A program made the position numbers and the translations under genes. Below are positions 1-8,626 of a DNA stretch of 51,016 nucleotides, in pieces. Origin of the DNA: Phycisphaerae bacterium (GTDB lineage Bacteria > Planctomycetota > Phycisphaerae > UBA1845); assembly GCA_029260235.1 (NCBI GenBank), contig JAJDDP010000010.1, forward strand, positions 1 through 51,016, in the 5' to 3' direction. The notes under the pieces are model-generated. The model did not search any database. It saw only the letters and a program-made list of their open reading frames with translations, and was not told where the DNA came from. Every line of letters begins with the position of its first letter. Position 1 is the stretch's first letter.

Positions 1-195
1 GTAGCGATCCGAGCGGCAACAGTCTGCGCTCCTCAGTTCAGCAAGTACCCCCAAGCAACCCATCTGCGCCACAATCGCAAATATTCAGTCCAGTAGGACG
101 AATGTTGCTCTGGTTGAGGGTGACCGTCGCCCAGGCCGACTGTAAGGAGTGGGGCTCACGCCGAGCGCTACCCAACGAACCGCAAGGTGTGACAC

Positions 196-960
196 ATGGC
201 AGATGCAGGAAAGTGTGATCGACCTGTGTCATCGGTTGGTAAGATGCCCACTCCGAGCAAGGTCGTCCAGGCCTGCGAATTGATCGGCGTCTTTGTTCCG
301 GCGATTGCGGTTCTTGCACTCGGGCGGTCGCTGTTTGCCCAGGACCCCGGTGCCCAACAAATGGCCGCCTCGCTGGCGATCCTGCTGATGATCTTCCTCA
401 TTTGGGTGGGGCTGCGACTGAGAGGCCAATCATGGAGCCGCTTCGGATTGGGGCTTGGATTCGGCAATCGCCGGACGATCCTTCGTGCAGTCGGGCAATC
501 GATCATTGTCGCGGCTGCGGCCAGTGCCGCTTTCGTCGGTGTCGGAGTAGTCATTGGGATCATTGCGGGGCAAGCGAATCAAGCTGAGATGAACGCTGAT
601 TATCTCCGTGGCAATCCGTTTGCGCTTGTCGTGACACTTCTCATCATCTACACGACGGCTTCTTTCGGCGAAGAGGTCATCTATCGGGCATTTCTCATCA
701 ACAGGATTGAAGAATTGGGATCAGGCGGCCGGCGCGGGCGGTACATCGCCGTTGCCATCAGCTCCGTCGCGTTCGGCTTGGCTCACTATAGCTGGGGCGT
801 CGCAGGCATGGTGCAAACGGCTTTCATGGGTCTGGCCCTGGGCGTGTCTTACCTGCTCGCTGGGCGCAACCTTTGGGTGACAATCCTTGCACATGGATAC
901 ATGGACACCATCCTAGTCATCCAGATGTATCTAACCGCTAATCAACTCGTTACCGACTGA
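196..960 (+). CDS. CPBP-family intramembrane glutamic endopeptidase
   Basis: A 254-residue multi-pass membrane protein of the CPBP (CAAX protease / bacteriocin-processing, Abi) family, which cleaves peptides within the membrane. The family motifs are visible: Glu159-Glu160 with Arg164 in GEEVIYRAF, His197 in FGLAH, and a last motif with His233 in HGYMDT. Hydrophobic segments lie at about residues 28-45, 58-74, 100-125, 142-155, 184-200 and 205-222. The ATG at 196 is preceded by AAGGTG at 7-nt spacing. The gene stands alone, and the bases before it (1-195) hold no recognisable gene. The family call is secure; the substrate cannot be told from sequence. Confidence 0.85.
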   Translation: MADAGKCDRPVSSVGKMPTPSKVVQACELIGVFVPAIAVLALGRSLFAQDPGAQQMAASLAILLMIFLIWVGLRLRGQSWSRFGLGLGFGNRRTILRAVGQSIIVAAAASAAFVGVGVVIGIIAGQANQAEMNADYLRGNPFALVVTLLIIYTTASFGEEVIYRAFLINRIEELGSGGRRGRYIAVAISSVAFGLAHYSWGVAGMVQTAFMGLALGVSYLLAGRNLWVTILAHGYMDTILVIQMYLTANQLVTD

Positions 961-1174
961 TGGCTGAGAATGCAGCGTTTGCTGTTGCCGAACACCAAAC
1001 CAAATAATGCCCATTGCTGTGACTGCTGGCCGCGCTGTTCATGGCGTGTCGCAGGCATACTGCTGAAACCGATTAGAATTTCTTCGGCAAGGCCTACTCC
1101 ACAGACTTGCATGGCTGGTCTCAGCGAATCACGGTTGGAGATGGGGACAAAGTTGCGCCCGAGCGATCAAACTT

Positions 1175-2050
1175 CTAGCTTCTTGGATTCGACTTGCATA
1201 CGGCTAAGTAGAGCACACCGGCTAGGATGAAGGTGGCGCCCAGGAAGGTGCCGTTGGCTGGGGTTTCGCCACGGGCTAACCAGACCCAGGTTGGATTGAG
1301 GACCGGCTCGAGCATCACCACCAGGATTGCTTCCTGTGACGATACGCGGGCGATACCGGCTGCGTAGAAAACGTATGGTACGCCGAACTGCACTACGCCG
1401 GTGAAGGCTAGCCAACCGAGTTGCGGCATCGTCAAGCTGAACCCGTCGAATACAACCGCCAGCGGCATCAGCAGTAGCCCCGACCCCGCGCACATCATGA
1501 AGGCCAACATGACAGGCGGTAGCCCACGAACCCGGCGAAGAAGCACCGAGAGCAACCCAAACGTCAGCCCGCTGGTCAGGGCGAGGCAAAGCCCGAGACC
1601 ATCTGAGCTGATCTGGTCAGCAAAGATCACCCCGACACCGACCATGGCTGCTGCCAATGCTCCCCATTGTCGGGCGTGGGCGGATTCGCCCAAAATGAGC
1701 GGTGCGAAAACGAATACCCACGCAGGGGCTGTGTACTGCAGGATGATGGCGTTGGCGGCAGTCGTGAGTGTCGTGGCCAACACGAAGGTTAGCGTGAGGC
1801 TTGTGAATGCGAAGACTGCCCCGATCAACCAACGATTGTGTTCAACGGGTTTCCATCTCCGCAGAGCGAACGGCATCAGAAAGAGGGCTGCGATGAAGGA
1901 TCGTCCAGCGGCAACGGTGTATCCGCCGACCCCCATGGACTGGAGCCCCTTAACCAACACACCGTTGAGGCTCCACAACGAAGCTGCTGCCACAAGAAGC
2001 AGCAGGCCAGTGCGATGAGCCGACCTTTGGGAAACCGAGCTCGTCGTCAC
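1175..2050 (-). CDS. EamA/DMT-superfamily permease
   Basis: A 291-residue integral membrane protein of the drug/metabolite transporter superfamily with two EamA repeats (roughly residues 10-140 and 150-285) and about ten hydrophobic helices. It probably exports a metabolite or amino acid; the substrate is unknown. An in-frame ATG exists at 2164, but I prefer the GTG at 2050. It overlaps the stop of the upstream carboxypeptidase gene as GTGA, and the first helix begins soon after it (about residue 14). The extra residues from the ATG start would lie inside the upstream gene and are Arg/Pro/Gln-rich without a membrane segment. Translational coupling with the upstream gene is likely. Confidence 0.85.
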   Translation of the reverse strand: MTTSSVSQRSAHRTGLLLLVAAASLWSLNGVLVKGLQSMGVGGYTVAAGRSFIAALFLMPFALRRWKPVEHNRWLIGAVFAFTSLTLTFVLATTLTTAANAIILQYTAPAWVFVFAPLILGESAHARQWGALAAAMVGVGVIFADQISSDGLGLCLALTSGLTFGLLSVLLRRVRGLPPVMLAFMMCAGSGLLLMPLAVVFDGFSLTMPQLGWLAFTGVVQFGVPYVFYAAGIARVSSQEAILVVMLEPVLNPTWVWLARGETPANGTFLGATFILAGVLYLAVCKSNPRS

Positions 2051-3540
2051 GGCGCGGCACCGGATGGATCGCTCGTCAGGATGCGGCATACCTGGTTGTG
2101 GATGTCGTTGTATGGCTTGGAAGGCCCCTTGAAGCCGTTGAACAAAACGGAGAATGCCCGCCATTGACCGCTCGGTGTAATGGCATATCCGCTCAGTGTA
2201 CGCACGCCGCTCAGATAGCCAGTCTTGGCAAAAACCTTCCCGGGAAGTTTCTTCAACCTCTTGCGCAGTGTTCCATCCGTGCCCGCTTCAGAGAGTGATT
2301 GCACGAACAATTCTCGGTGTTCGTGCTTCTGCATGTAGGTTAGCACCGCGACGATGTCAGCCGCCGTCAGTCGATTCTTGCGGCTTAGGCCCGAAGCGTC
2401 GGCGATGACCAGCCGATTGACGCTTGCGCCGGTCCTTGCCAGGAAATCGCGCAACGCGGCTCGTCCGGTCTGCCAGCTGCCCACCGGGGTCTCGGTTCCT
2501 CGTCGGCGCGACCACTCATAGCCAAGGCGTTTCATGAGGGCTTCGGCGAACATGTTCTCCGAGTCCTTTCCGACGCGGGCTAGGACAGCCGCTAGGGGGG
2601 TCCGGTGCTCGGCGACGACCTTGCAGTTTGCAGGCAGTGCGCCATCGGACATGCGCAGCTGTTCAAGCCGTAATTCACCGGCGATAGTAATCCCTTGCTT
2701 CCCCAAAGCGGTCCGCAGGGCACTGGCTGTCAGCAATACTGGGTCCGGCACCGGTACCGAAGGAAAAGGCCAAGGCTTGGCGCACCGTCCAGTCACCACA
2801 AACCGGAATTCGTCTCCCGGGCGGTTAATGATGGCATTGCTTTTCTTCGAGCTAGTTTTGCAGCGATTATCCAGCTTGATAATCTCGGCACTTGGCGAGC
2901 ACTCCCACAATACCGGATCTCCAACGCGTTTGGCTGGCTTGACGGTTATGTCCACGCAGTTCTGATGGTAGTTCAGTCCTGCGACCGGAGCGGCGAATGG
3001 CTTTAGCAGGTCTCGAGACTCCCAGTCGGGATGAACATACACCGCATCAAAGACGCTCGCATCGACTACCAGATCGCCTGAAATATGGGTGATGCTTTGT
3101 GCACGAAGAGTGCTGGCCCATTCGTCGAAAACGAACGCATTGCCGAGGCCTAGGATGACAGCTACTTTTTCATCGCCCAGAGCTGGGTCACCGTCGCCGA
3201 TCAAGACCAAATCGTCTCCACGCATAGCCAGCACAGTTTGGAATTCAAAATTCGGCCCCAGCAGATCAATCGCAGCGGCCATCACGGTTAGCTTCTCGTT
3301 GCTTGCCGGTAGAAGGGGGGTAGCTTCGTTGACGCGACAAAGCACTCGGCCATCTGACAAGTCTACCAGCTCTGCACCACAGACGACGCCCTTTGCGATT
3401 TTCGTTGTCAGTAATGACCGCGCAGCTGAACCGGGATCGCCAGCCCAGGCCGAGGAAGAGGCGCATAGCAGAACAGCGATCCCCACTAGGCTGCGAAGTT
3501 TGCAATTGGCCACGGGACGCCGTTGAGAAAGCAGGGTCAT
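2047..3540 (-). CDS. dacB: D-alanyl-D-alanine carboxypeptidase/endopeptidase, PBP4 type (peptidase S13)
   Basis: A 497-residue periplasmic penicillin-binding protein that trims or cleaves peptidoglycan cross-links. All three active-site motifs of family S13 are present: SxxK as S80-N-E-K83, SxN as S327-E-N329 and KTG at 439-441. The ATG at 3540 is chosen because it gives an N-terminal signal peptide (basic start, hydrophobic stretch about residues 16-30, ending near AWA) and has a strong GGAGGG upstream. The reading frame stays open to 3771, but that extension is not signal-like. Its stop overlaps the GTG of the EamA gene downstream. Finding S13 here implies a peptidoglycan wall, which fits modern views of planctomycetes. 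Confidence 0.92.
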   Translation of the reverse strand: MTLLSQRRPVANCKLRSLVGIAVLLCASSSAWAGDPGSAARSLLTTKIAKGVVCGAELVDLSDGRVLCRVNEATPLLPASNEKLTVMAAAIDLLGPNFEFQTVLAMRGDDLVLIGDGDPALGDEKVAVILGLGNAFVFDEWASTLRAQSITHISGDLVVDASVFDAVYVHPDWESRDLLKPFAAPVAGLNYHQNCVDITVKPAKRVGDPVLWECSPSAEIIKLDNRCKTSSKKSNAIINRPGDEFRFVVTGRCAKPWPFPSVPVPDPVLLTASALRTALGKQGITIAGELRLEQLRMSDGALPANCKVVAEHRTPLAAVLARVGKDSENMFAEALMKRLGYEWSRRRGTETPVGSWQTGRAALRDFLARTGASVNRLVIADASGLSRKNRLTAADIVAVLTYMQKHEHRELFVQSLSEAGTDGTLRKRLKKLPGKVFAKTGYLSGVRTLSGYAITPSGQWRAFSVLFNGFKGPSKPYNDIHNQVCRILTSDPSGAAP

Positions 3541-3833
3541 GGAATAGCCCCCTCCCTGGGGTGTTGAGATGACGAACGAATCGCGGCACCCAAGAGGATC
3601 ACACCCGCCGCTCCGGCAAGCGCCATCATAGACCGCACATTCCAATCCGATCAACCTTCCCTCTGTCGAGGCCCCCAAAAGTCGGTCAGAAAATTGGCCG
3701 TCCGGACTCGGGAGGCTATTCAAACGGCAGATTCGACGGTTGAAACCTATCTTGACAATCTCATCGCCCAAGCTATCATCCTCGTTCCCCGAAGGGGCAA
3801 AGGTCGGTTTGAACCGGCCCGCTCCGTCGTAGA

Positions 3834-3913
<80 letters not shown>

Positions 3914-3930
<17 letters not shown>

Positions 3931-3950
3931 TGACTTACGGGGCTTTGTTT
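3914..3950 (+). terminator. Rho-independent terminator of tRNA-Asp (element copy)
   Basis: A hairpin with AAAGCCCCGT pairing to ACGGGGCTTT (3914-3946, inner AGTCA/TGACT also pairing), followed by a T-rich run. Its left arm lies in the att core and its right arm in the element, so the element brought its own terminator half. The host half survives at 22886-22902 with compatible but not identical bases. Confidence 0.85.
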
Positions 3951-3976
3951 GTTTCTCGACTCGGCCAGAATGGCGA

Positions 3977-4000
3977 CGGTGGCAGAACGGTGGCAGGATT
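3977..4000 (+). promoter_or_regulatory. Candidate integrase arm-type sites, left (P' side)
   Basis: Two direct copies, CGGTGGCAG at 3977 and CGGTGGCAGGATT at 3988, 11 bp apart and overlapping the integrase stop codon. The 13-mer CGGTGGCAGGATT recurs exactly at 22695-22707 near the other end, again preceded by an imperfect copy. In the excised circle the pairs would flank the core, the arrangement expected of arm sites. Function is inferred. Confidence 0.55.
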
Positions 4001-5159
4001 AGCCCACCTTGCGACTTCGTCGCTTCATTGCGCTCCGCACATCCCCGTCATAGACTTCGGCGTAGTATTCCATCGTGGTCTTGATATCCGCGTGGCCCGC
4101 CACCTGTTGCACGACGATTGGCGGTACGCCGTCCAGCAAAGCGCGGCTGATCCCGGTCCGGCGTAGGTCGTGAAACGTGATCGTCTTCCCCCGCTGGCCA
4201 GTGCCTTCGCAGTGCTTGCAATCGGACGCGGTGCCGGCGACATCGTGCCGCCCAGATCCCGCGCAGGCCTTGCACGTCGCCTGGTCGAGGGCTTCGATAC
4301 TGGCATCCTCGATGATTTGGGCCCATCGCTTGTGCAGGTTGTGCCGATCCGCGTATATCGCGAATGGCCCACCCTCATGGGCGGTTTCGATTTGCAGCCT
4401 GAGCTGACCCAGGTCGTCCAGGACGGTGGGGTTGCACTCGATGGGGACACGGCGGTCTGTGTGCGACTTGGTATCACGAAACGTCACGGCAGCCCCTGAG
4501 AGGTCAACGTCTTCCCACCGCAGGCCTGTGACCTCTGACAGCCGCCCCCAAGTCTCTAGTGCGAACCGAATCAGTGCTGCCATACGGAAACCGTAGCGGT
4601 CCTCGGCGGCTTTGATTAGCCGGGCCTCTTCGTCGGGCTGGACGATGCGCTTGCGTTTTCTCTTCTGCTTCGCCCAGGTCCAACCGTCCATCGGACTCTT
4701 GGCCAGGTACCCTCGCTTGATTGCCTTGTTGAATGCGCCGCGTAGGTATCGGAGTTTCTTATTGATGGTGGCGACGGTGTTTGGGCGCTTCTTGGCCTTG
4801 AGTGTTTCAACGTAAGACTCAATCATACCAAACGAAACCCGCCGCGGTGAGGCCGGCTTGCACATCTCGCCGAATTCATCCAGTGTTCGCTTGGCCTCGC
4901 CGGCGTCACACTTCCCGGCAATCTTGCTGATGTGCTTCGCCACAAAGTCGACCCAGGCGATGGCCTGGATGTCAACGTGTGTACCCGCCCGCAGCTCACC
5001 TTCAAGCGTAGCTGCCTCACGATCCGCCCGCTTCTTGTCAGTGCCTACCTTGCGGCTGCGCCACTTGCCGGCGTGCGGATCAATCCAGCGCAGGTGATAG
5101 GATTGTTTGCCGCTCTTCAGCTTGCGAGCACGGATCCATACTTTCGGTTCGTCTGTCAT
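3999..5159 (-). CDS. int: Tyrosine recombinase (integrase) with DnaJ-type zinc-finger insertion
   Basis: A 386-residue phage-type integrase. An N-terminal arm-binding/core-binding region (residues 1-165) precedes the catalytic domain with R206 (GRLSE), K231, H330-x-x-R333 (HDLRR), H356 (AGHAD) and nucleophile Y365. Between the lysine and HxxR motifs sits an extra loop with two CxxCxGxG motifs, CKACAGSG at 296-303 and CKHCEGTG at 314-321, the zinc-binding signature of DnaJ. The ATG at 5159 has AGGTGG 5 nt upstream; the frame is open to an earlier ATG at 5237 without such a site. Its 3' end abuts attL. It should integrate and, with an HTH partner, excise the element. Confidence 0.93.
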   Translation of the reverse strand: MTDEPKVWIRARKLKSGKQSYHLRWIDPHAGKWRSRKVGTDKKRADREAATLEGELRAGTHVDIQAIAWVDFVAKHISKIAGKCDAGEAKRTLDEFGEMCKPASPRRVSFGMIESYVETLKAKKRPNTVATINKKLRYLRGAFNKAIKRGYLAKSPMDGWTWAKQKRKRKRIVQPDEEARLIKAAEDRYGFRMAALIRFALETWGRLSEVTGLRWEDVDLSGAAVTFRDTKSHTDRRVPIECNPTVLDDLGQLRLQIETAHEGGPFAIYADRHNLHKRWAQIIEDASIEALDQATCKACAGSGRHDVAGTASDCKHCEGTGQRGKTITFHDLRRTGISRALLDGVPPIVVQQVAGHADIKTTMEYYAEVYDGDVRSAMKRRSRKVG

Positions 5160-5233
5160 CGTCCACCTGTCTTTCTCCATTGCAAGAGTCACCCGGACCC
5201 ACCGGCCACGCGGCCGGCAGGCGGGGGATAGTT

Positions 5234-5404
5234 TCACATTGGGAATACAACCCGCAGTTTTGGCTCTGGTTTGATCGCCGATTTTGCCAATACCGGCAGG
5301 TACGAAATCAAGATATCAGTCGGTGTCTCGTCGATTAGCCGGTGCGCCTCCTCAAGCGCAATAGTCCGCGGTGGTTTCATCCCGTCATCTCTGGCGATGT
5401 TCAT
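5234..5404 (-). CDS. Small protein of unknown function (56 aa), last gene of three-gene operon
   Basis: Starts at an ATG that overlaps the preceding gene's stop as ATGA (5404-5401), strong evidence for a real, translationally coupled gene. The product is a small, mildly charged protein with a helical segment (residues about 17-35, IALEEAHRLIDE) and no recognisable domain. It ends 75 bp upstream of the integrase start, so it may be co-transcribed with the integrase. I do not recognise a family. Confidence 0.6.
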   Translation of the reverse strand: MNIARDDGMKPPRTIALEEAHRLIDETPTDILISYLPVLAKSAIKPEPKLRVVFPM

Positions 5405-5589
5405 GCGGGCACCTCTTCTGTGTCCGGCCCTACGAATTGGAGGATCGGAGACGGAGGTGGGCAAGAGAGCTGCGTGCGGATGTCGTAACGGCAAGCGTCG
5501 CGCAGGTCCGTAAGATCTTCCAAGCCGTGGATTTGGTCGATGAGCTGATGCAACTCTCGCCTGATTGCCTCGATGGCGTTGCTGTTCAT
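5401..5589 (-). CDS. Small helical protein of unknown function (62 aa)
   Basis: The second gene of the three-gene set: its ATG overlaps the upstream stop as ATGA (5589-5586) and its stop overlaps the next start the same way. The product has an acidic helix (EAIRRELHQLIDQIHGLED, residues about 7-25) followed by a Pro-rich tail. No known family is recognised. Its role is probably linked to the 348-residue protein upstream through coupled translation. Confidence 0.6.
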   Translation of the reverse strand: MNSNAIEAIRRELHQLIDQIHGLEDLTDLRDACRYDIRTQLSCPPPSPILQFVGPDTEEVPA

Positions 5590-6632
5590 ACCCCACCGCC
5601 TTCGACCGCCGGCACCGCTTGGAGTTCAGGACGGTCAGCCATCTCAGCTTTGAACCGCGAGTACATTGCATCGCGATCTCTGATGTCGTTTCGAAGACTG
5701 CTACAGATATAGGTCAGCGGCCCCACTTCCGACTTATCAACGAGCTCGTGTGCTTCCTTGCGGGTACGCGACAGGAGCTCCTCTTCTGGTGAATGGGTGC
5801 TCTTGGCTTCGTCGTCAGCACAACCTTGCTCCGGGTCGCTGAGGCCATCGAGATCATCTTCGTCATCCTCGTCCTGCCAGTCGCGGCACGGGTCAACAGG
5901 AGTTACCAGGACGTCGCTCCAACACACGCCAGAGACTTGGCCCTCGTGCTCCCCACTCAGCCAGCGGACGAAACAGCCTTCGTAGCTCATGCTCTTGAGG
6001 ATGCACTCCTCGGATGCACCGTTGAAATTCGCGAGGATCTTCATCCCCTCTTGCAGGTGGATGTTACATTCGCTGACGTTGAGGTCGCGCAGGGTGGGCT
6101 CGGGGGCGTCCGCGGAGTCGTTGGTGTCCCCATGGTCCGCGTCTTCGGGAGCTGGCGGCTGGCTGGCGTTTCCATTCTTGCCCGAGAGCACAGCCACCCG
6201 CTCGCAGATTTCGTCCTCGATGGCAACTGTGCCCTCGCCGTACTGGTCCACTTCGAGACTCACCCGCGCCGTTTTTCGCCTGTCACAAAGCAAGAGGCTC
6301 GGCCTGCCATCAATTCCGACGTTGAGCCGTATCCGTTTTCGCTCTTCGTCGTCGGAGATGGAAATCTCGGATTCGTGATCACCGGCGAACAGGCACAAAC
6401 GCTGCTCGCGGTCGTTGCCCAGGAAGGACATGGCTGCGTATGGGCTATCGGGTTTGTTCTCTCGTACCCGCATCCTTAGCCGCTGGTGCCCGTCCGCGTC
6501 CTTCATAATGAGCGCCGGCCCATCGTCCAGCATCCGAAGGGCTGCCCGCTCGCGTCCCTTGTCGTCGCGCAGGATGAACTCTTGGGCCTCGACTACTCTT
6601 GTGGCTTTCTCCACTGTGCTTTGATTCTGCAT
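5586..6632 (-). CDS. Unknown element protein with repetitive beta-rich N-terminal half
   Basis: A 348-residue protein. Residues about 15-165 contain short repeats of the type F-[IL]-x-DDKGRERA-x-L-R-M-x-DDGPALIM-x-D-x-G-R, a beta-strand/turn pattern seen in uncharacterised bacterial repeat proteins. Residues about 230-275 look like a small beta-barrel of SH3/Tudor kind (GMKILANFNG..CFVRWLSGEH), joined by an acidic linker to a helical C-terminus. The ATG at 6632 follows AGGAG at 9 nt; the frame is open upstream to 6893, but that part is Arg/Pro/Gln-rich and unlike protein. It heads an operon with two small overlapping genes. Function unknown. Confidence 0.7.
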   Translation of the reverse strand: MQNQSTVEKATRVVEAQEFILRDDKGRERAALRMLDDGPALIMKDADGHQRLRMRVRENKPDSPYAAMSFLGNDREQRLCLFAGDHESEISISDDEERKRIRLNVGIDGRPSLLLCDRRKTARVSLEVDQYGEGTVAIEDEICERVAVLSGKNGNASQPPAPEDADHGDTNDSADAPEPTLRDLNVSECNIHLQEGMKILANFNGASEECILKSMSYEGCFVRWLSGEHEGQVSGVCWSDVLVTPVDPCRDWQDEDDEDDLDGLSDPEQGCADDEAKSTHSPEEELLSRTRKEAHELVDKSEVGPLTYICSSLRNDIRDRDAMYSRFKAEMADRPELQAVPAVEGGGV

Positions 6633-7360
6633 TGGTATGCACTCCTGCCGGTTGTCCGGCGTTGTTGCTGTGCTAGGATGTGCAAGGGGTGGGGACGGCC
6701 ATCCGTGGCCATTCCCCTTCCCGAGCGTAATTTGCCCGTCAGTCGATCCTGCCACGGTTGCGGCTGACGGGTTTTCTATGCGCTGATGTTGCTGTCGTTG
6801 ATCCGGGATCCAGCCAACCGCCAGGCGGCCAACGGCCTCGGTCCCACTCGCTGCGGATTCGCGCACGGTCTTCGCACCGTGCCAGCTTTGCACTCGCGTT
6901 CATTCCTCTTGCTCCGGAGCGCAGCGCCGGGCGAATGGTGCGATATCCGCTACGAAGAGCGGCCGGGGTCATTACTTTGCCCGACACCATCCACCCGACG
7001 ACGCTCGGGTATATACCGATTGGAATTTCGAGGATTGCTTCGTATTCATATCGTCCGCAAGTATCAACCCGCGGGCGGTTCGCTGTCAAGGGGAATCTTC
7101 CCAGAGGCGTCACCCGTGAAATCAAGGATGCCCAGAATCAAGCCGTGTGCCACGTTCTGAGCCTCAGCCTCCCATCGGGCCACCACGGGCCAAAACGTCT
7201 CAGGCGGCGATTCTCGACGTCCTGCGGGATTCAACTGCTGATATCAATTTTCGTTCTGTGCTGAATCGGGTAGGCTGTTGGCTCAAATCTGAAAGTACGC
7301 GGGAGCGGACATCGAGGGATCTTCGGCGAACCAGGCTCTTCAATTCAAGGGGTGCGGACA
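6633..7360. other. Intergenic region with two hairpins, no convincing gene
   Basis: This 728-bp divergent region carries a hairpin at 6684-6719 (AAGGGG/CCCCTT outside, GGCCA/TGGCC inside) in the leader of the minus-strand operon. A second hairpin at 6735-6771 (CCCGTCAG/CTGACGGG followed by TTTT) reads like a plus-strand terminator. The remaining open frames (for example 6739-7125 minus) are Arg/Ser/Pro-rich with no ribosome site or domain, so I call no gene. It probably contains the divergent promoters for the operons on either side. Confidence 0.5.
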
Positions 7361-7969
7361 ATGAAGAAAGCAATCACAATCATCGCGATCATCTTAACGT
7401 GCGTTGCATTTACGGCCCTTGCGGGTGACGGACAGAAGCGGACGCTGCAAACTCGCGTTGCTGATCTCGAATCCAGCGTCGCTGCGCTACAGGCAGTGGC
7501 AGGCCTGTTTCATTCCCGCTCTACGATGGGGAAGTCAGTTGGCCAAGTCAAGTTGAGGCTGCCTCTCTGGTTGGTGGAAGAGCTGGGCGGCGGCGAATTC
7601 ATCTTCAGGGAACCCCGTTCGCAGACCGAACAAGGGCCCAATGAAGTCGTGCATATTCTTTCGTCGAATGGGATGCTTGAGAGCTTCGCGGCCACAAGCT
7701 TCTTTCCGACGTCGGGCCTAGATCATGGTTCTCAGTATCTGGCAAGAATGACAGTGCCAGTAGTGCTGGCTGCCTGGTTGATTGAAGCTGAAGAAAGTCT
7801 AATCGACGCGGCGATACTCGGAGCCTACGATAGATTTCGCCGTGCGGACTCAATTGGTGTGGCCGGCGCCGACCACTATGAAGCCGTTGGCAAGCACCGT
7901 CTGCTCATCTCAATCAACAAGAATAGGAACTCCATCGTGTCGTCGATTAGAGTTTCGAGGCAATGGTGA
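7361..7969 (+). CDS. Secreted protein of unknown function
   Basis: A 202-residue protein with a clear signal peptide (MKKAITIIAIILTCVAFTALAG). A short predicted coiled coil follows (residues about 28-48, TLQTRVADLESSVAALQ), then a globular mixed domain with no recognised family. The ATG at 7361 has AAGGGG 8 nt upstream; a GTG at 7352 in the same frame would bury that site. The stop overlaps the next gene's start by 7 bp, so the two are co-translated. It opens the plus-strand cargo block of the element. Confidence 0.7.
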   Translation: MKKAITIIAIILTCVAFTALAGDGQKRTLQTRVADLESSVAALQAVAGLFHSRSTMGKSVGQVKLRLPLWLVEELGGGEFIFREPRSQTEQGPNEVVHILSSNGMLESFAATSFFPTSGLDHGSQYLARMTVPVVLAAWLIEAEESLIDAAILGAYDRFRRADSIGVAGADHYEAVGKHRLLISINKNRNSIVSSIRVSRQW

Positions 7970-8169
7970 GAACATGCATATCCGGGTCCGTGGACAATTC
8001 CGACACGGTCGCCGGATTCGTGATTGTGTTGGCTTGCGTTGTCGCGGGTGTCCTGATCCGGGCGCTAGTCAAGCCGAGACGTGATGCTGAAACCCGCTGC
8101 CGGAAGTGCGGGTACATTCTTCGCGGGTTGGTGGAGCCTCGGTGCTCGGAGTGTGGGGAGGCGATATGA
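7963..8169 (+). CDS. Membrane-anchored zinc-ribbon protein (planctomycete-type CxxCGY-LRGL motif)
   Basis: A 68-residue protein with one membrane segment (residues about 16-36) followed by a zinc ribbon: CRKCGY-x-LRGL near residue 46 and RCSECG near residue 60. The pattern C-x-x-C-G-Y-x-L-x-G-L...R-C-P/S-E-C-G is extremely common in Planctomycetota, usually after a transmembrane helix, and is a main taxonomic clue in this window. Start overlaps the upstream stop (ATGGTGA). Its biochemical role is unknown. Confidence 0.7.
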   Translation: MVRTCISGSVDNSDTVAGFVIVLACVVAGVLIRALVKPRRDAETRCRKCGYILRGLVEPRCSECGEAI

Positions 8170-8236
8170 GGTTTCCTCTCAGGTGAAGGGTCAAACACTG
8201 CTCATAGTGGTTCATTTTCGGGAAAGGAATCAATCA

Positions 8237-8461
8237 GTGGACGCAGAACGTAAGCAGCATTTGCTAGAGATCGACTTCGGGCTAAGGTGCCCTAGTTGCA
8301 ACAGTGGCAACGTGACCGAAAAGAATGTTCATGGCAACGGACACAGGCATTTTCGGGTAATGCACTGCCACGATTGCCCCACGCTGTGGCGTAACGTATT
8401 CACGCTCACCGACATCGAACTGCTGCCACCACCTGGAGGGGGCGACTACGATGATCAATAG
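8237..8461 (+). CDS. Small zinc-ribbon protein (74 aa)
   Basis: Begins at GTG 8237 with AAAGGA 8 nt upstream. The protein has CPSC near residue 18 and CHDC near residue 43, the spacing of a treble-clef or zinc ribbon, with GNVTEKNVHGNGHRHFRVMH between them. It may be a small nucleic-acid-binding protein. It follows the other zinc-ribbon gene in the same direction. The frame is open upstream, but that part is a shifted reading of the preceding gene. Confidence 0.55.
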   Translation: MDAERKQHLLEIDFGLRCPSCNSGNVTEKNVHGNGHRHFRVMHCHDCPTLWRNVFTLTDIELLPPPGGGDYDDQ

Positions 8462-8626
8462 AGGATAGCAGCCGTATCTAGGGAGTGATGGTAGCCCTGC
8501 AGGCGGACAGTGCGCACAACAGGCAACGGCGATTGGAGAGGATCCTCGCCATCCTTGAGATGGACGCCCCAAAGGAAACCTAGATGCCCTGGACGACGAG
8601 TTTGAGCGAGATCAAGGGTAGCCAGC

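Noticed and set aside
1401-2018. 205-codon plus-strand open frame antisense to the EamA gene
   Set aside because: Arg/Ser/Thr/Pro-rich composition typical of an antisense reading of a membrane gene; no ribosome site or domain.
6739-7125. 128-codon minus-strand frame in the divergent gap
   Set aside because: Composition and lack of start signal argue against a gene; it also runs through the hairpin at 6735-6771.
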